This document shows positions 34,163-42,585 of a DNA stretch of 64,000 nucleotides, piece by piece. The notes under the pieces were generated by a model. That model was given only the letters and a program-made list of their open reading frames with translations, was not told the DNA's origin and ran no database searches. The stretch lies in assembly GCF_008630935.1 (NCBI RefSeq), contig NZ_CP043908.1, positions 186,001-250,000 on the forward strand, given 5' to 3'. The stretch is from Thermodesulfobacterium sp. TA1. Its GTDB lineage: Bacteria; Desulfobacterota; Thermodesulfobacteria; Thermodesulfobacteriales; Thermodesulfobacteriaceae. Numbering within the stretch: position 1 is the first letter of the stretch; every line of letters starts with the position of its first letter. Made by a program: the position numbers and the translations under genes.

Positions 34163-34639
34163 TTACCAACTAAGCCCCACTACGCTTCTTCCGGCTGCTT
34201 TAGCAAGTTCAGAAATTCCACCGTCAAGAACCAAAGTTTTATATCCTAAAATGTTTAAAGGCAGGCTTGCAGCTACAGCCCTTGTTCCGGTATGACAAAT
34301 TACCACTATTATCCGATCCTTAGGAAGTTTTTTTAGGTTTTCTTCTTTAAAAAGTTCGTGCATAGGGATTTCTATAGTATTAGGAAGAGAAACCTTGATG
34401 ATTTGCTTTTCTTGAGGGGTTCTTATGTCTAAGACTACAAAGGGCTCTTTTTTCTCAAGCATTATAAAAAGGTCTTTTACGCTTATCATACAAGGTTTTT
34501 TAGCTATTACCTCTGGGGTAAGGTTAGAAAAAAAGGCATCAAATTTTTTAGCAAGGTCTACATCATAAGCCAACCCCTGCCCTAACCATATAAAAGATAC
34601 CAATAAACCTAAAACTAATTTTTGAAAAATTCTTTTCAT
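34163..34639 (-). CDS. Exported single-domain rhodanese
   Basis: 158 residues with a signal peptide (MKRIFQKLVLGLLVSFIWLG, cleavage after QGLA). One rhodanese domain follows, with FVVLDIRTPQEKQIIKVSLPNTIEIPM and the active-site loop ICHTGTRA (Cys nucleophile). It is expected in the periplasm, where it may carry persulfide sulfur or serve redox quality control. Its place before a radical SAM gene does not fix the role. Confidence 0.85.
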   Translation of the reverse strand: MKRIFQKLVLGLLVSFIWLGQGLAYDVDLAKKFDAFFSNLTPEVIAKKPCMISVKDLFIMLEKKEPFVVLDIRTPQEKQIIKVSLPNTIEIPMHELFKEENLKKLPKDRIIVVICHTGTRAVAASLPLNILGYKTLVLDGGISELAKAAGRSVVGLSW

Positions 34640-34692
34640 TTTTACACCCCCTCTTTCTGTGGTTTATTATTAGAATAAATTTAAAACACAAA

Positions 34693-35634
34693 CTATTCAA
34701 GGTCAAGGGGATAGGGATTTAAAAAGGCTTGGTTGATAAGGTAAAGGTCTTCAAACCTAAAAGCCCAATTTCTAAGGATTTCAATCAAGGTAGTCTTAGG
34801 TATTTTGTTTTTTCTATAACGTTCTAACAACCATAGGAAATGATTTTTTTCTTTAGGTTTTAGTTTAGAGGAAAAATGTCCAAACACATGAAGAAGGGTA
34901 TTTGTTTCTTTTCCTTTAGAAGGAGGTTGAGATAAGGCTTTTATAAAAAGGGTTTGGTAGTTTTGCAATACTTGCTTAAAAGATAAATCTTTAGCAGAAG
35001 CTACCAACTGTCCTAATCTTTTAAGCCCTTCTGGAGAACAACTCATAAGAAGGTACTTATACCTTTGATGAAATCCGATAAGGTCTTTTATAGATAATGC
35101 TTTAGTTAAAAATTCTCTTAGGTCTGCTAAAGCAAAAATTTTAGTAAGAAAATTTCCCCTAATAAAAGCGTCATGGAGCTTACCTTCATCTTCTATCGGA
35201 AGGTCTGGGTAGAGTTTTTCTGCTTCTATAGCAAAAAGGCCTTTTCCTCTTCCTATAGGCAAGGTTCCTTCTTTGTCTTTATACCAGCGGGTTCCTGAGA
35301 CTCCACAGGAAGGAGAACGACTTTTTAATAAAAAACCATCTATATGTTTGAGCCCTTCAAGAAATTCCCGGGAAAAATTTAGCATTTCTTGAGTAAGGTC
35401 CTTTTTTTGGGCTGGTTGAAAAACACCAAGCTTACCTCTTTCTTGGTATACGATAATCCTATCCCTTGGTACAGGAAGCCCTATGGCTACTTCTGGACAG
35501 ACCTTGATAACCTCACAGAATTTAGAAAGGTTTTTAGCCAGAGGAGATACGATAGGATTACCATCGTATCTTGTATTTTCTCCAAGAAGGCAGGCACTTA
35601 CTACTAATTTAGGTTTAGGATAGTTGCTTGACAT
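34693..35634 (-). CDS. DUF523-DUF1722 fusion (TudS-like desulfidase candidate)
   Basis: 313 residues. Residues 1-160 are DUF523 with Cys15 (SACLLGENTRYDG), Cys46 (KVCPEVAIGLPVPRD) and Cys110 (SRSPSCGVSG), a likely three-Cys [4Fe-4S] site like that of the thiouracil desulfidase TudS. Residues about 185-305 are DUF1722 (FHQRYKYLLMSCSPEGLKRLG). The fusion is widespread and thought to act on thiolated pyrimidines or tRNA (family knowledge, not shown here). It is divergent, with 29 bp between starts, from a DNA-repair-type radical SAM gene. It lacks a ribosome site. Confidence 0.8.
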   Translation of the reverse strand: MSSNYPKPKLVVSACLLGENTRYDGNPIVSPLAKNLSKFCEVIKVCPEVAIGLPVPRDRIIVYQERGKLGVFQPAQKKDLTQEMLNFSREFLEGLKHIDGFLLKSRSPSCGVSGTRWYKDKEGTLPIGRGKGLFAIEAEKLYPDLPIEDEGKLHDAFIRGNFLTKIFALADLREFLTKALSIKDLIGFHQRYKYLLMSCSPEGLKRLGQLVASAKDLSFKQVLQNYQTLFIKALSQPPSKGKETNTLLHVFGHFSSKLKPKEKNHFLWLLERYRKNKIPKTTLIEILRNWAFRFEDLYLINQAFLNPYPLDLE

Positions 35635-35656
35635 TTTTAAACCATAATTTTAAATT
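35628..35656 (+). promoter_or_regulatory. Consensus promoter of the radical SAM gene at 35664
   Basis: TTGACA (35628-35633), a 17-bp spacer and TAAATT (35651-35656). The predicted transcription start falls at 35663-35664, the ATG itself, so the mRNA is probably leaderless. The -35 box overlaps the start codon of the divergent DUF523 gene. Confidence 0.65.
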
Positions 35657-35663
35657 TTTTCTT

Positions 35664-36881
35664 ATGCGAGACATTATAAAACAGTTTCAACCAAAAGAGA
35701 AGAGTTTCCAATTTTTCTTTCGGAAAAAAGACCTTTTACACAAACTTTCTATTTTGTCTCAAGCCGCAAGATATGACAACACTTGTAGTGGTTCAGGTAG
35801 AACAAGGGAAACCTATACTCAGGGATTAGAAGGGATTTGTTATGTATGGTCAGGAAACGGAAGATGTATGCCTCTCCTTAAAATCCTTATGACCAACATT
35901 TGTGTAAACGACTGCAAGTACTGTATAAATCGGATAAAAAACGACATTCCGAGAGCTATTTTTAGCCCCGAAGAGGTCGCCTTTCTTACCATGGAGTTTT
36001 ATCAGAAAAATTATATAAAGGGGTTATTTTTAAGCTCAGGCATCTATCGAGACCCAGATTATACAATGGAGTTGATGTTGAGAGCAGTTAAAATTTTAAG
36101 GTTGAAATACCGGTTTAATGGTTATATTCATCTTAAACTTATACCTGGGTCTTCTTCAAAACTTATAAAAGAGGCCTTTTTTTTGGCAGATAGAGTAAGC
36201 TCAAACTTAGAGCTTCCTACCGAAAAAAGTTTAAAAAAAGTTGCCCCTCAAAAGAGTTTTGAGTTAGTTTACCCTCCTTTAAAAGTTATAAAAGAGGTAT
36301 ATCAAGAAAAAGAATTTAAAGCCTCTGTCTCTACTCAGCTTATCGTTGGAGCAACCTCTGACCCTGATAAAAACTTCCTAAAAATAGCTGAAACCCTTTA
36401 TCAAAAAGGGATGGTAAAAAGAGTTTATTATTCTGCTTATGTGTCTGTTAATCATGATCCAGCCCTTCCTTTGTTAAAAGAACCTCCTTTCTTGAGAGAA
36501 CATAGACTTTATCAAGCAGACTGGCTTTTGAGGTTTTATGGTTTTAATTTGGAAGAACTTTTTGAAGAAGAGGAAAACTTGCCACTTCACATAGATCCTA
36601 AATTAGCCTGGGCTTTAAGACATCGTGATTTCTTTCCTGTAGAAATTACCAAGGCAGACTATTGGGAACTTTTAAGGGTTCCTGGGATAGGCCCTGTCTC
36701 AGCTAAAAAGCTTATTCAAGCAAGAAAAGAAGGAATAATAACCGAAGATACACTAAAAAATATAGGTATTTCTTTAAAAAGAGCTAAAAACTTTATCGTT
36801 CTTAGAGGTAAGACTTTGACCAAATTCTCAAAAAATTTGGAAAAACTTCCTTTTAAGTTGGAGCAGCTCAGCCTGTTTTAA
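35664..36881 (+). CDS. Putative DNA modification/repair radical SAM protein
   Basis: 405 residues. Typical family start SILSQAARYDNTCSGSGRTR, then GICYVWSGNGRCMPLLKILMTNICVNDCKYC with the CX3CX2C cluster C80, C84, C87, SSGI and HLKLIPGSS. A C-terminal helix-hairpin-helix (LLRVPGIGPVSAKKLIQAR) suggests DNA binding. In other bacteria it often pairs with a uracil-DNA-glycosylase-like protein, which is not seen here. The ATG at 35664 lacks a ribosome site but matches the promoter. Confidence 0.87.
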   Translation: MRDIIKQFQPKEKSFQFFFRKKDLLHKLSILSQAARYDNTCSGSGRTRETYTQGLEGICYVWSGNGRCMPLLKILMTNICVNDCKYCINRIKNDIPRAIFSPEEVAFLTMEFYQKNYIKGLFLSSGIYRDPDYTMELMLRAVKILRLKYRFNGYIHLKLIPGSSSKLIKEAFFLADRVSSNLELPTEKSLKKVAPQKSFELVYPPLKVIKEVYQEKEFKASVSTQLIVGATSDPDKNFLKIAETLYQKGMVKRVYYSAYVSVNHDPALPLLKEPPFLREHRLYQADWLLRFYGFNLEELFEEEENLPLHIDPKLAWALRHRDFFPVEITKADYWELLRVPGIGPVSAKKLIQARKEGIITEDTLKNIGISLKRAKNFIVLRGKTLTKFSKNLEKLPFKLEQLSLF

Positions 36882-36951
36882 AAGGTAAACGTTGGCAAAA
36901 TTTAAAAAAGGTATAAAATTTTAATTTAAAATTCTATCAAGGAGGGATACC

Positions 36952-38592
36952 TTGAACCCTAAAATAGTGTTTTTTGATACTACTCTTAGGGATGGAGAAC
37001 AGTCCCCTGGGGTTTCTCTTGATTTAAAACAAAAAATAGAAATAGCTAAAGCCTTAGAGGAATTAGGTATAGATGTTATAGAGGCTGGATTTCCTATAAC
37101 CTCTCCTGGGGATTTTGAGGCTGTAAAAACCGTAGCCAAGGAAATAAAAAAGTGTACTGTAGCTGCCTTAGCCAGGGCTAACCAAAAAGACATAGAGGTT
37201 GCTTGGGAGGCGATTAAACATGCAGTTTCTCCTCGTATTCATACTTTTATAGCCACTTCTGACATCCATCTTAAATACAAGCTAAAAAAGGATAGGGCTC
37301 AGGTGTTAGAGATTGCCCGAGAAGCGGTAAAGTATGCCTGTTCTTTATGTCCTAATGTAGAGTTTTCTGCTGAAGATGCTACCAGAAGTGATTGGAATTA
37401 CTTGGCTGACGTGGTGATAGAGGTAGTAAAGGCTGGAGCTACCACTATAAACATCCCTGATACCGTAGGTTATACCGTTCCGCAAGAATATTATAATCTT
37501 TTTAAGTTTTTGGTAGAAAGGTTGATAGCCGCTGGATATGAGGAAGACCTTAGGACCGGGAGTTTAAGACTTTCGGTTCATTGTCATAATGACCTCGGCC
37601 TTGCGGTTTCTAATTCACTTTCTGCAATTTTAGCCGGAGCCACTCAGATAGAAGGTACGATAAACGGTATAGGCGAAAGAGCAGGAAATGCTGCCTTGGA
37701 AGAAGTGATTATGGCACTTAAGATTAGAAGGGACTTCTTTGAAAAATCGTTAGGTTATCCTTTAGAGGTAAACATAGCTACCGAAAAAATCGTCCCTACC
37801 AGTCAGCTTATTTCTAAATACACCGGGATGATGGTTCAACCTAACAAAGCTATCGTTGGGGCTAATGCTTTTGCTCATGAATCTGGTATCCATCAACATG
37901 GGGTAATATGTGAAAGAACCACTTACGAAATCATTAGACCAGAAGAGGTAGGTTGGACCGGTTCTGCCATCGTTCTTGGGAAACACTCAGGGAGACACGC
38001 TTTATCTTTTAAACTGAAAAGCAGAGGATGGGAATTTGACGATACGGTAATTACTAAAGTTTTTGAGAAATTTAGGGCAGAACTAAAAGACGTTCTAAGA
38101 AAGATAGATGAAGAATATATAGAAGGGATCCTGCTTGATTTGTTCTGTGAAAAAGAGTACCGGTATTCCTTGGTTTCTTCTCAGGTGATAAGTGTTTTTA
38201 GTGGATCGTTGAAACCGTTAGCTCAGTTAGAGATAGAAGACAGACTTTTAGGTAATAAGGTAGCGGTAGGTTTAGGAATAGGACCTATTGATGCAGCCTA
38301 TAAAGCAGTGGCCCAGGCTTTAGGTTATAGTTTTAACGGAGAAGAACAGGGTAAAAAACATCTAAAACTTATAGACTTTAGCATTAGCGCCCTTACCGGT
38401 GGGACGTCTTCAGAAGGTGTATGTGGGGTTATTATAGAAGACGAGACAGGTATAAGAACCGCAGGACTTGGCAAAGACGGAGACATTGTAATAGCTAGTA
38501 TAAAAGCCTTTTTAAAGGCCTTAAATCGTTTGGAAATTTTAAAAGAAAAAGGAGAAGAACTTAAGAAACAAGCATTAACTTTAGCTAATTAA
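36952..38592 (+). CDS. leuA: 2-isopropylmalate synthase
   Basis: First step of leucine synthesis: acetyl-CoA plus ketoisovalerate. TIM-barrel motifs FFDTTLRDGEQSPGVSL, SAEDATRSDWNYL, SVHCHNDLGLAVSNS and GIGERAGNAALEEV, with HESGIHQHGV and GKHSGRHAL. The C-terminal leucine-binding regulatory domain is present (about 390-520). 546 residues, somewhat longer than usual because of its Lys-rich tail. The start is a TTG with ggaggga 5 nt upstream. A strong terminator follows. Confidence 0.95.
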   Translation: MNPKIVFFDTTLRDGEQSPGVSLDLKQKIEIAKALEELGIDVIEAGFPITSPGDFEAVKTVAKEIKKCTVAALARANQKDIEVAWEAIKHAVSPRIHTFIATSDIHLKYKLKKDRAQVLEIAREAVKYACSLCPNVEFSAEDATRSDWNYLADVVIEVVKAGATTINIPDTVGYTVPQEYYNLFKFLVERLIAAGYEEDLRTGSLRLSVHCHNDLGLAVSNSLSAILAGATQIEGTINGIGERAGNAALEEVIMALKIRRDFFEKSLGYPLEVNIATEKIVPTSQLISKYTGMMVQPNKAIVGANAFAHESGIHQHGVICERTTYEIIRPEEVGWTGSAIVLGKHSGRHALSFKLKSRGWEFDDTVITKVFEKFRAELKDVLRKIDEEYIEGILLDLFCEKEYRYSLVSSQVISVFSGSLKPLAQLEIEDRLLGNKVAVGLGIGPIDAAYKAVAQALGYSFNGEEQGKKHLKLIDFSISALTGGTSSEGVCGVIIEDETGIRTAGLGKDGDIVIASIKAFLKALNRLEILKEKGEELKKQALTLAN

Positions 38593-38600
38593 TAATTTTA

Positions 38601-38648
38601 TTAGGCCTTAAGCTAAAGATTAGGCCTTTAGCTTAAGGTCTAATCTTT
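38601..38648 (+). terminator. Bidirectional terminator after leuA
   Basis: The arms TTAGGCCTTAAGCTAAA and TTTAGCTTAAGGTCTAA form a 17-bp stem with one G-T pair and an 8-nt loop, then TCTTTATTT. It lies between convergent leuA and the TPR lipoprotein and could serve both. Confidence 0.85.
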
Positions 38649-38654
38649 ATTTGT

Positions 38655-39527
38655 TTATTGTCTATTATAAGCACGTTCTAAAAAGTATAATCTTTCTGCA
38701 GCTTTGTTTGCCCAAGGAGAATCAGGGTCAAGCCAAATGATAGATTGCCATAATTCTTTAGCCAGTTTTAAATTACCTTCTCTAAAGTTTATTTCCCCTA
38801 AGTAAAACCTTGCCTCACTGGAGTATTTATCTACGTCTAAGGCTTTTTTATAGTAAAATTTAGCAGCAGAAAGGTCGTTTTCATTAAGGTATACATAACC
38901 TAAATAGACTAAGGATTTAGGATATCGAGGATTTTCTCTAAAGGCTTCAAGTAAGGTATTTATTCCTTTTTCTTTTTGTCCTGCAAGATAGTAAGCCCAG
39001 CCCAAGTTAGTTTTAGCCATGTATGCATTTACATAATAAGGATTTTGGATAGCTATCTCTAAGTATTCTATGGCTTTTGTGTAGTTTTGTTGAAGGATCA
39101 TTAAAGAACCAAGGTTGTTATAGGCTTCTGCATAGTCAGGTTTAATAGCAATAGCGTCTTTAAACGCTTGTTTAGCCTTTTCGTAGTCATTTTTTCCCAT
39201 ATAGGCCAAACCAAGAAGATTATAAACCTCTGGGTCGCATTTTTTTCTTTCATTTTGTAAAGCCTTTTTAAGCTCCTCTATCGTGCCTTGAGTGGTTGCG
39301 TTTTCTAAAAGCTGTAGATTTCTTCTTATACTACAGATGTCGCACTGGCTTGATTTTTCTGCTAATTCAAGTTCCTTTAAAGCCTCAGTATAACGTCGCT
39401 CTTGGATAAAGGTTTGGGCTATCTCTTTATGAGAGGAAATTTTTTGTTCAAAATACTGAGGACTAGCCCTACATCCTCCTAAAACTAAACCAACCCCTAT
39501 CCCTAATAAAATCAATTGTTTTTTCAT
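38655..39527 (-). CDS. TPR lipoprotein
   Basis: 290 residues. A lipoprotein signal (MKKQLILLGIGVGLVLGGC, lipobox LGGC) precedes about six TPR units, for example YNLLGLAYMGKNDYEKAKQAF and AYNNLGSLMILQQNYTKAIEYL. It is shaped like PilF/NlpI outer-membrane lipoproteins that help pilus secretin or wall hydrolase assembly; which one is unknown. A CDIC pair near residue 60 is unusual and may form a disulfide. It follows yjbQ by 4 nt. Confidence 0.85.
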   Translation of the reverse strand: MKKQLILLGIGVGLVLGGCRASPQYFEQKISSHKEIAQTFIQERRYTEALKELELAEKSSQCDICSIRRNLQLLENATTQGTIEELKKALQNERKKCDPEVYNLLGLAYMGKNDYEKAKQAFKDAIAIKPDYAEAYNNLGSLMILQQNYTKAIEYLEIAIQNPYYVNAYMAKTNLGWAYYLAGQKEKGINTLLEAFRENPRYPKSLVYLGYVYLNENDLSAAKFYYKKALDVDKYSSEARFYLGEINFREGNLKLAKELWQSIIWLDPDSPWANKAAERLYFLERAYNRQ

Positions 39528-39531
39528 AGCC

Positions 39532-39918
39532 CTAACCCTCTAAAAATTTTAGAAAGACTTTTCTTGTCCTTGGTCCGTCATATTCTGCGAAAAAAATTCT
39601 TTGCCAAGTTCCTAAAACAGGTTTGCCCTTTTCCACAATAAAGGTTAGAGAAGGACCGGTAAGAGAAGATTTTACATGTCCTGGAGAGTTTCCTTCTAAA
39701 TGTTTATATGGAAGATTTTCTGGGGCTATCCTTTCAAAAGCCATAATTAGGTCTTCTTTTACCGACGGGTCTGCCCCTTCGTTAATGATAATCCCTGCTG
39801 TGGTGTGAGGAACATAGAGCACACAAATCCCATCCTTAGGAGGAAGTCTTTTTACTACTTCTTCAGTAATGTCGATCAATTCAACTTTTTTATGGGTTTT
39901 AACAGTGATTACTTCCAT
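39532..39918 (-). CDS. yjbQ: YjbQ (UPF0047) family protein
   Basis: 128 residues from the ATG at 39918. Conserved blocks: GICVLYVPHTTAGIIINEGADPSV, the LEGNSPGHVKSSL block (His), and GTWQRIFFAEYDGPR. The fold binds metal through His residues. The E. coli relative has thiamin phosphate synthase activity in vitro, but the cell role is unsettled. The ATG at 39918 is where family similarity starts; upstream residues lack it. No ribosome site, with a promoter just before, suggests a leaderless transcript. Confidence 0.88.
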   Translation of the reverse strand: MEVITVKTHKKVELIDITEEVVKRLPPKDGICVLYVPHTTAGIIINEGADPSVKEDLIMAFERIAPENLPYKHLEGNSPGHVKSSLTGPSLTFIVEKGKPVLGTWQRIFFAEYDGPRTRKVFLKFLEG

Positions 39919-39927
39919 ATGTTTTTT

Positions 39928-39956
39928 GATATATACCAAAAATTTATAAAAGTCAA
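39928..39956 (-). promoter_or_regulatory. Promoter of yjbQ
   Basis: On the minus strand TTGACT (39956-39951), a 17-bp spacer and TATATC (39933-39928). The predicted start is near 39921, about 3 nt before the ATG at 39918. Confidence 0.55.
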
Positions 39957-39969
39957 TACACAAAAAAAT

Positions 39970-40716
39970 TTAAATTCTTAACAAACCACCGTTAACATGA
40001 AAAACACAACCGGTGATGTAGCTTGCCTTTTCACTTGCTAAGAAACATACAAGATAAGCTACTTCTTCTGGTGTTCCAGGTCTTTTTAGAGGAATTTCTT
40101 GCAAAAAGGCCTCTTTAACTTTTTCGGGAAGTTTACTTGTCATATCGGTTTCTATATAACCTGGGGCGACTGCGTTAACGGTTATGTTGCGGGAGGCTAC
40201 TTCTAAAGCCAAAGATTTAGTCAATCCTATGATCCCTGCTTTGGCTGCTGCATAGTTGGTTTGACCTGGGTTTCCGCTAAAAGCTACTACCGAAGAGATG
40301 TTGATAATCCTTCCCCACTTAGTTTTAGTCATCATCGGAAGAACCGCTTGAGTAACATAAAAGACTGAGTAAAGGTTGGTTTTGATGACTAAATCCCAGT
40401 CTTCTTCCTTCATCCTTAAAAACAAGGCATCTCTGGTGATGCCTGCATTGTTTACTAAAATCTCTATAGGACCTATAGATTCTTCTATTTCTTTTATTGC
40501 TTTTTTAACCTCTTCAGGGTTGGCTACGTCAAACTTAGAAAGATGGGCTTTTCTCCCTAGACTTTCTATTTCAGAAGCCAGTTCTTTAGCTTTGTCTTCA
40601 GACCCTTTGTAGTTAATGATTACCTCAGCCCCTTCTTTAGCCAGTTGATAGGCTATAGCCCTACCTATACCTCTTGAGGCTCCAGTTACTAAAGCCACCT
40701 TTCCTTCAAGTTCCAT
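39970..40716 (-). CDS. fabG: 3-oxoacyl-ACP reductase
   Basis: NADPH-dependent short-chain reductase of fatty acid elongation. TGASRGIGRAIA (cofactor loop), VNNAGITRDALFLRM (typical FabG wording), catalytic Ser-Tyr-Lys in ISSVVAFSGNPGQTNYAAAKAG, and the C-terminal CVFHVNGGL. 248 residues. The ribosome site aaggagggg is strong. No other fab genes are adjacent; it lies 2 nt after the Cys-rich gene in one operon. Confidence 0.94.
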   Translation of the reverse strand: MELEGKVALVTGASRGIGRAIAYQLAKEGAEVIINYKGSEDKAKELASEIESLGRKAHLSKFDVANPEEVKKAIKEIEESIGPIEILVNNAGITRDALFLRMKEEDWDLVIKTNLYSVFYVTQAVLPMMTKTKWGRIINISSVVAFSGNPGQTNYAAAKAGIIGLTKSLALEVASRNITVNAVAPGYIETDMTSKLPEKVKEAFLQEIPLKRPGTPEEVAYLVCFLASEKASYITGCVFHVNGGLLRI

Positions 40717-40718
40717 TT

Positions 40719-41222
40719 TTATCCCCTCCTTTGTAAGGTTTTGGTGTTTATATAATCAGCCAAAATAAAACCTATGGTGGCTTCTTCTTCCATTGTTTGC
40801 TGAATATAGGTTAGGTCTTGATGCCCTAAATGTTTAGCCAATTTATCGCAAAAAAAGTTTCTGCAAAAAATAGGGGTAAGGATAAGAACGCAACCTTGCT
40901 CTCCTAAAAAAAGGCAGTCTTCTTCTCGGTTAGTGTTGAAATCAAAAGGAAGATTATAGATTTCGGAGAGAAGAAGGTTCAAAAAAAACTCAGCAGGGCT
41001 TAGCTTCCACTCTAATCCAGCCTTACAGCATTTCTCTCCGGAGAGCGCACAAGCCTTACAAAAAGCAAAAGACCCTTTTTCAACAAAAGCCTTTCTGGTT
41101 TTATCTATAGCTTCTTTTAATAAAGGAATTTTTCGTTGGATAAAAGGGTCTTTCTTTAGTAAATCTTTATTTTCATTATAATAATAAATTAAACGGGTAA
41201 AATAGGCTAAACTTTCTCTCAT
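40719..41222 (-). CDS. YkgJ-like Cys-cluster protein
   Basis: 167 residues. A Cys cluster CKACALSGEKCCKAG followed by CLFLGEQGCVLILTPIFCRNFFC looks like the zinc/iron-chelating YkgJ (UPF0153) pattern, with eight or nine Cys. N- and C-terminal helices are unremarkable. It overlaps the DUF1015 gene by ATGA and ends 2 nt before fabG. The role is unknown; a metal-binding or Fe-S protein is likely. Confidence 0.65.
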   Translation of the reverse strand: MRESLAYFTRLIYYYNENKDLLKKDPFIQRKIPLLKEAIDKTRKAFVEKGSFAFCKACALSGEKCCKAGLEWKLSPAEFFLNLLLSEIYNLPFDFNTNREEDCLFLGEQGCVLILTPIFCRNFFCDKLAKHLGHQDLTYIQQTMEEEATIGFILADYINTKTLQRRG

Positions 41223-42460
41223 AAATTAAAATCCAAGTTTTTTCCGCTTACCTCATTTAAGACCAAACCTGTAAGCACTTTAGGATAAAAAAAGGTGCTT
41301 TTGTGAGGCATCCTTTTTCCCTGCAAAGCCACTTCTTTTAAGATTAAAGGAGAAAGCTCAGGAAAAATCACTCCGATATCCCCAGGCTTTAAGTTTTTTA
41401 AAACCTCTTCTACCTTAGATAAAAACCTAACCTGTTTTTTTTCTTTTAGAATTTCTTCGTCCATTTGAAAAGCCTCTTCCATTAGGCTTAAAAAATTGTA
41501 AAGGGTTAGGTTAGCCAGTACCGGGTCTTTCTGTTTGAAACGTTCATAGACTTCATCTTTTATTCTAAAAACCATGATCTTATCCTTTAAACACAGCCCA
41601 AATTCTCTTTCTTTTAGTTTAAAGAGGTTTTCCGAAAAGTTAATAGGTTCTACGCTCATTATTTTTTCTGTAAAATTTTCTAAGGACTTGAGAAACCCCT
41701 CTATATCGTCTAATCGATAAACCCTGTGGGTAGGAAGCATAAGTAGGTTAGGTTCTTCTATAGGGCAAACATACATGGCTATGTAGTTGTAGTCCTTTTG
41801 GTTGTTTTTTCTTAAAAGGTTTTCCATATATTCCTTATACCTAAGGGCGGTGGTGTATCGATGGTGTCCATCAGCTATGTATATTTTTTGGTCTTTAAGA
41901 TAAGCAACCACTTCTTGAATAACTTCTAAATCAGAAACCTTATATAACCGATGGGTTTGTTCTTGATAAGAAACCTCATAAAGAAGGTCTGTTGGGTTAT
42001 AAGACAAGGTTTTAAGGGTTGGGTCTTCATATAATCCGAAAACCTGACTAAACTGAAAACCTGTAGCTTTAAGTAGTTCAAACCGGTCTTCGGTAACCTT
42101 AGGGAAAACTTTTTCATGAGGTAAAACCACTCCTTCTTCAAAAGGATGTAGTTTAACCAACAAAATCCATCCCTTTCGCGAAAACATCATTTCTTTTTTG
42201 GGAAAAGAAAGTTCGTAAAAATACAGACAAGGTTGAGGTTCCTTTAAAAGGATTTGGGAGTTAATCCAGTTCTCTAAAAGGAGTTTAGCTTTTTGATAAC
42301 TCTCAGGAAGCTCAAGATGAAAGATGTTGTAAGGACTTTTTTTCCAGTATAAAACCTTTTCTTCTTCGGTAACTACATCATAAGGCGGGGCAACTACCGC
42401 TTCTATGTTTACTTTTTGTGAGTTATACCTCCAGCCAAGAAAGGGAAGACATTCAGGCAT
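41219..42460 (-). CDS. DUF1015 family protein
   Basis: About 413 residues. Conserved blocks LGWRYNSQKV...VVAPPYDVVTEEE near the start, the IYIADGHHRYTTALRYKEY motif in the middle and MPHKSTFFYPKVLTGLVLN at the end define DUF1015, found in many anaerobes. The ADGHHR motif recalls SerK-like ADP-dependent kinases; activity here is unknown. The ATG at 42460 is better spaced from the aggag site than the ATG at 42466. Confidence 0.85.
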   Translation of the reverse strand: MPECLPFLGWRYNSQKVNIEAVVAPPYDVVTEEEKVLYWKKSPYNIFHLELPESYQKAKLLLENWINSQILLKEPQPCLYFYELSFPKKEMMFSRKGWILLVKLHPFEEGVVLPHEKVFPKVTEDRFELLKATGFQFSQVFGLYEDPTLKTLSYNPTDLLYEVSYQEQTHRLYKVSDLEVIQEVVAYLKDQKIYIADGHHRYTTALRYKEYMENLLRKNNQKDYNYIAMYVCPIEEPNLLMLPTHRVYRLDDIEGFLKSLENFTEKIMSVEPINFSENLFKLKEREFGLCLKDKIMVFRIKDEVYERFKQKDPVLANLTLYNFLSLMEEAFQMDEEILKEKKQVRFLSKVEEVLKNLKPGDIGVIFPELSPLILKEVALQGKRMPHKSTFFYPKVLTGLVLNEVSGKNLDFNL

Positions 42461-42585
42461 GACCATAAACTCCTATAAAAATAGATTTCAAAAAGTTTCC
42501 TTAAATCTACCAAAAAAATCGGGTTTAGCAACAAGTTTAAGCAGTTTCCTCTGGGAAAAAAACAGAAAGGAATTAAATTTTAATC

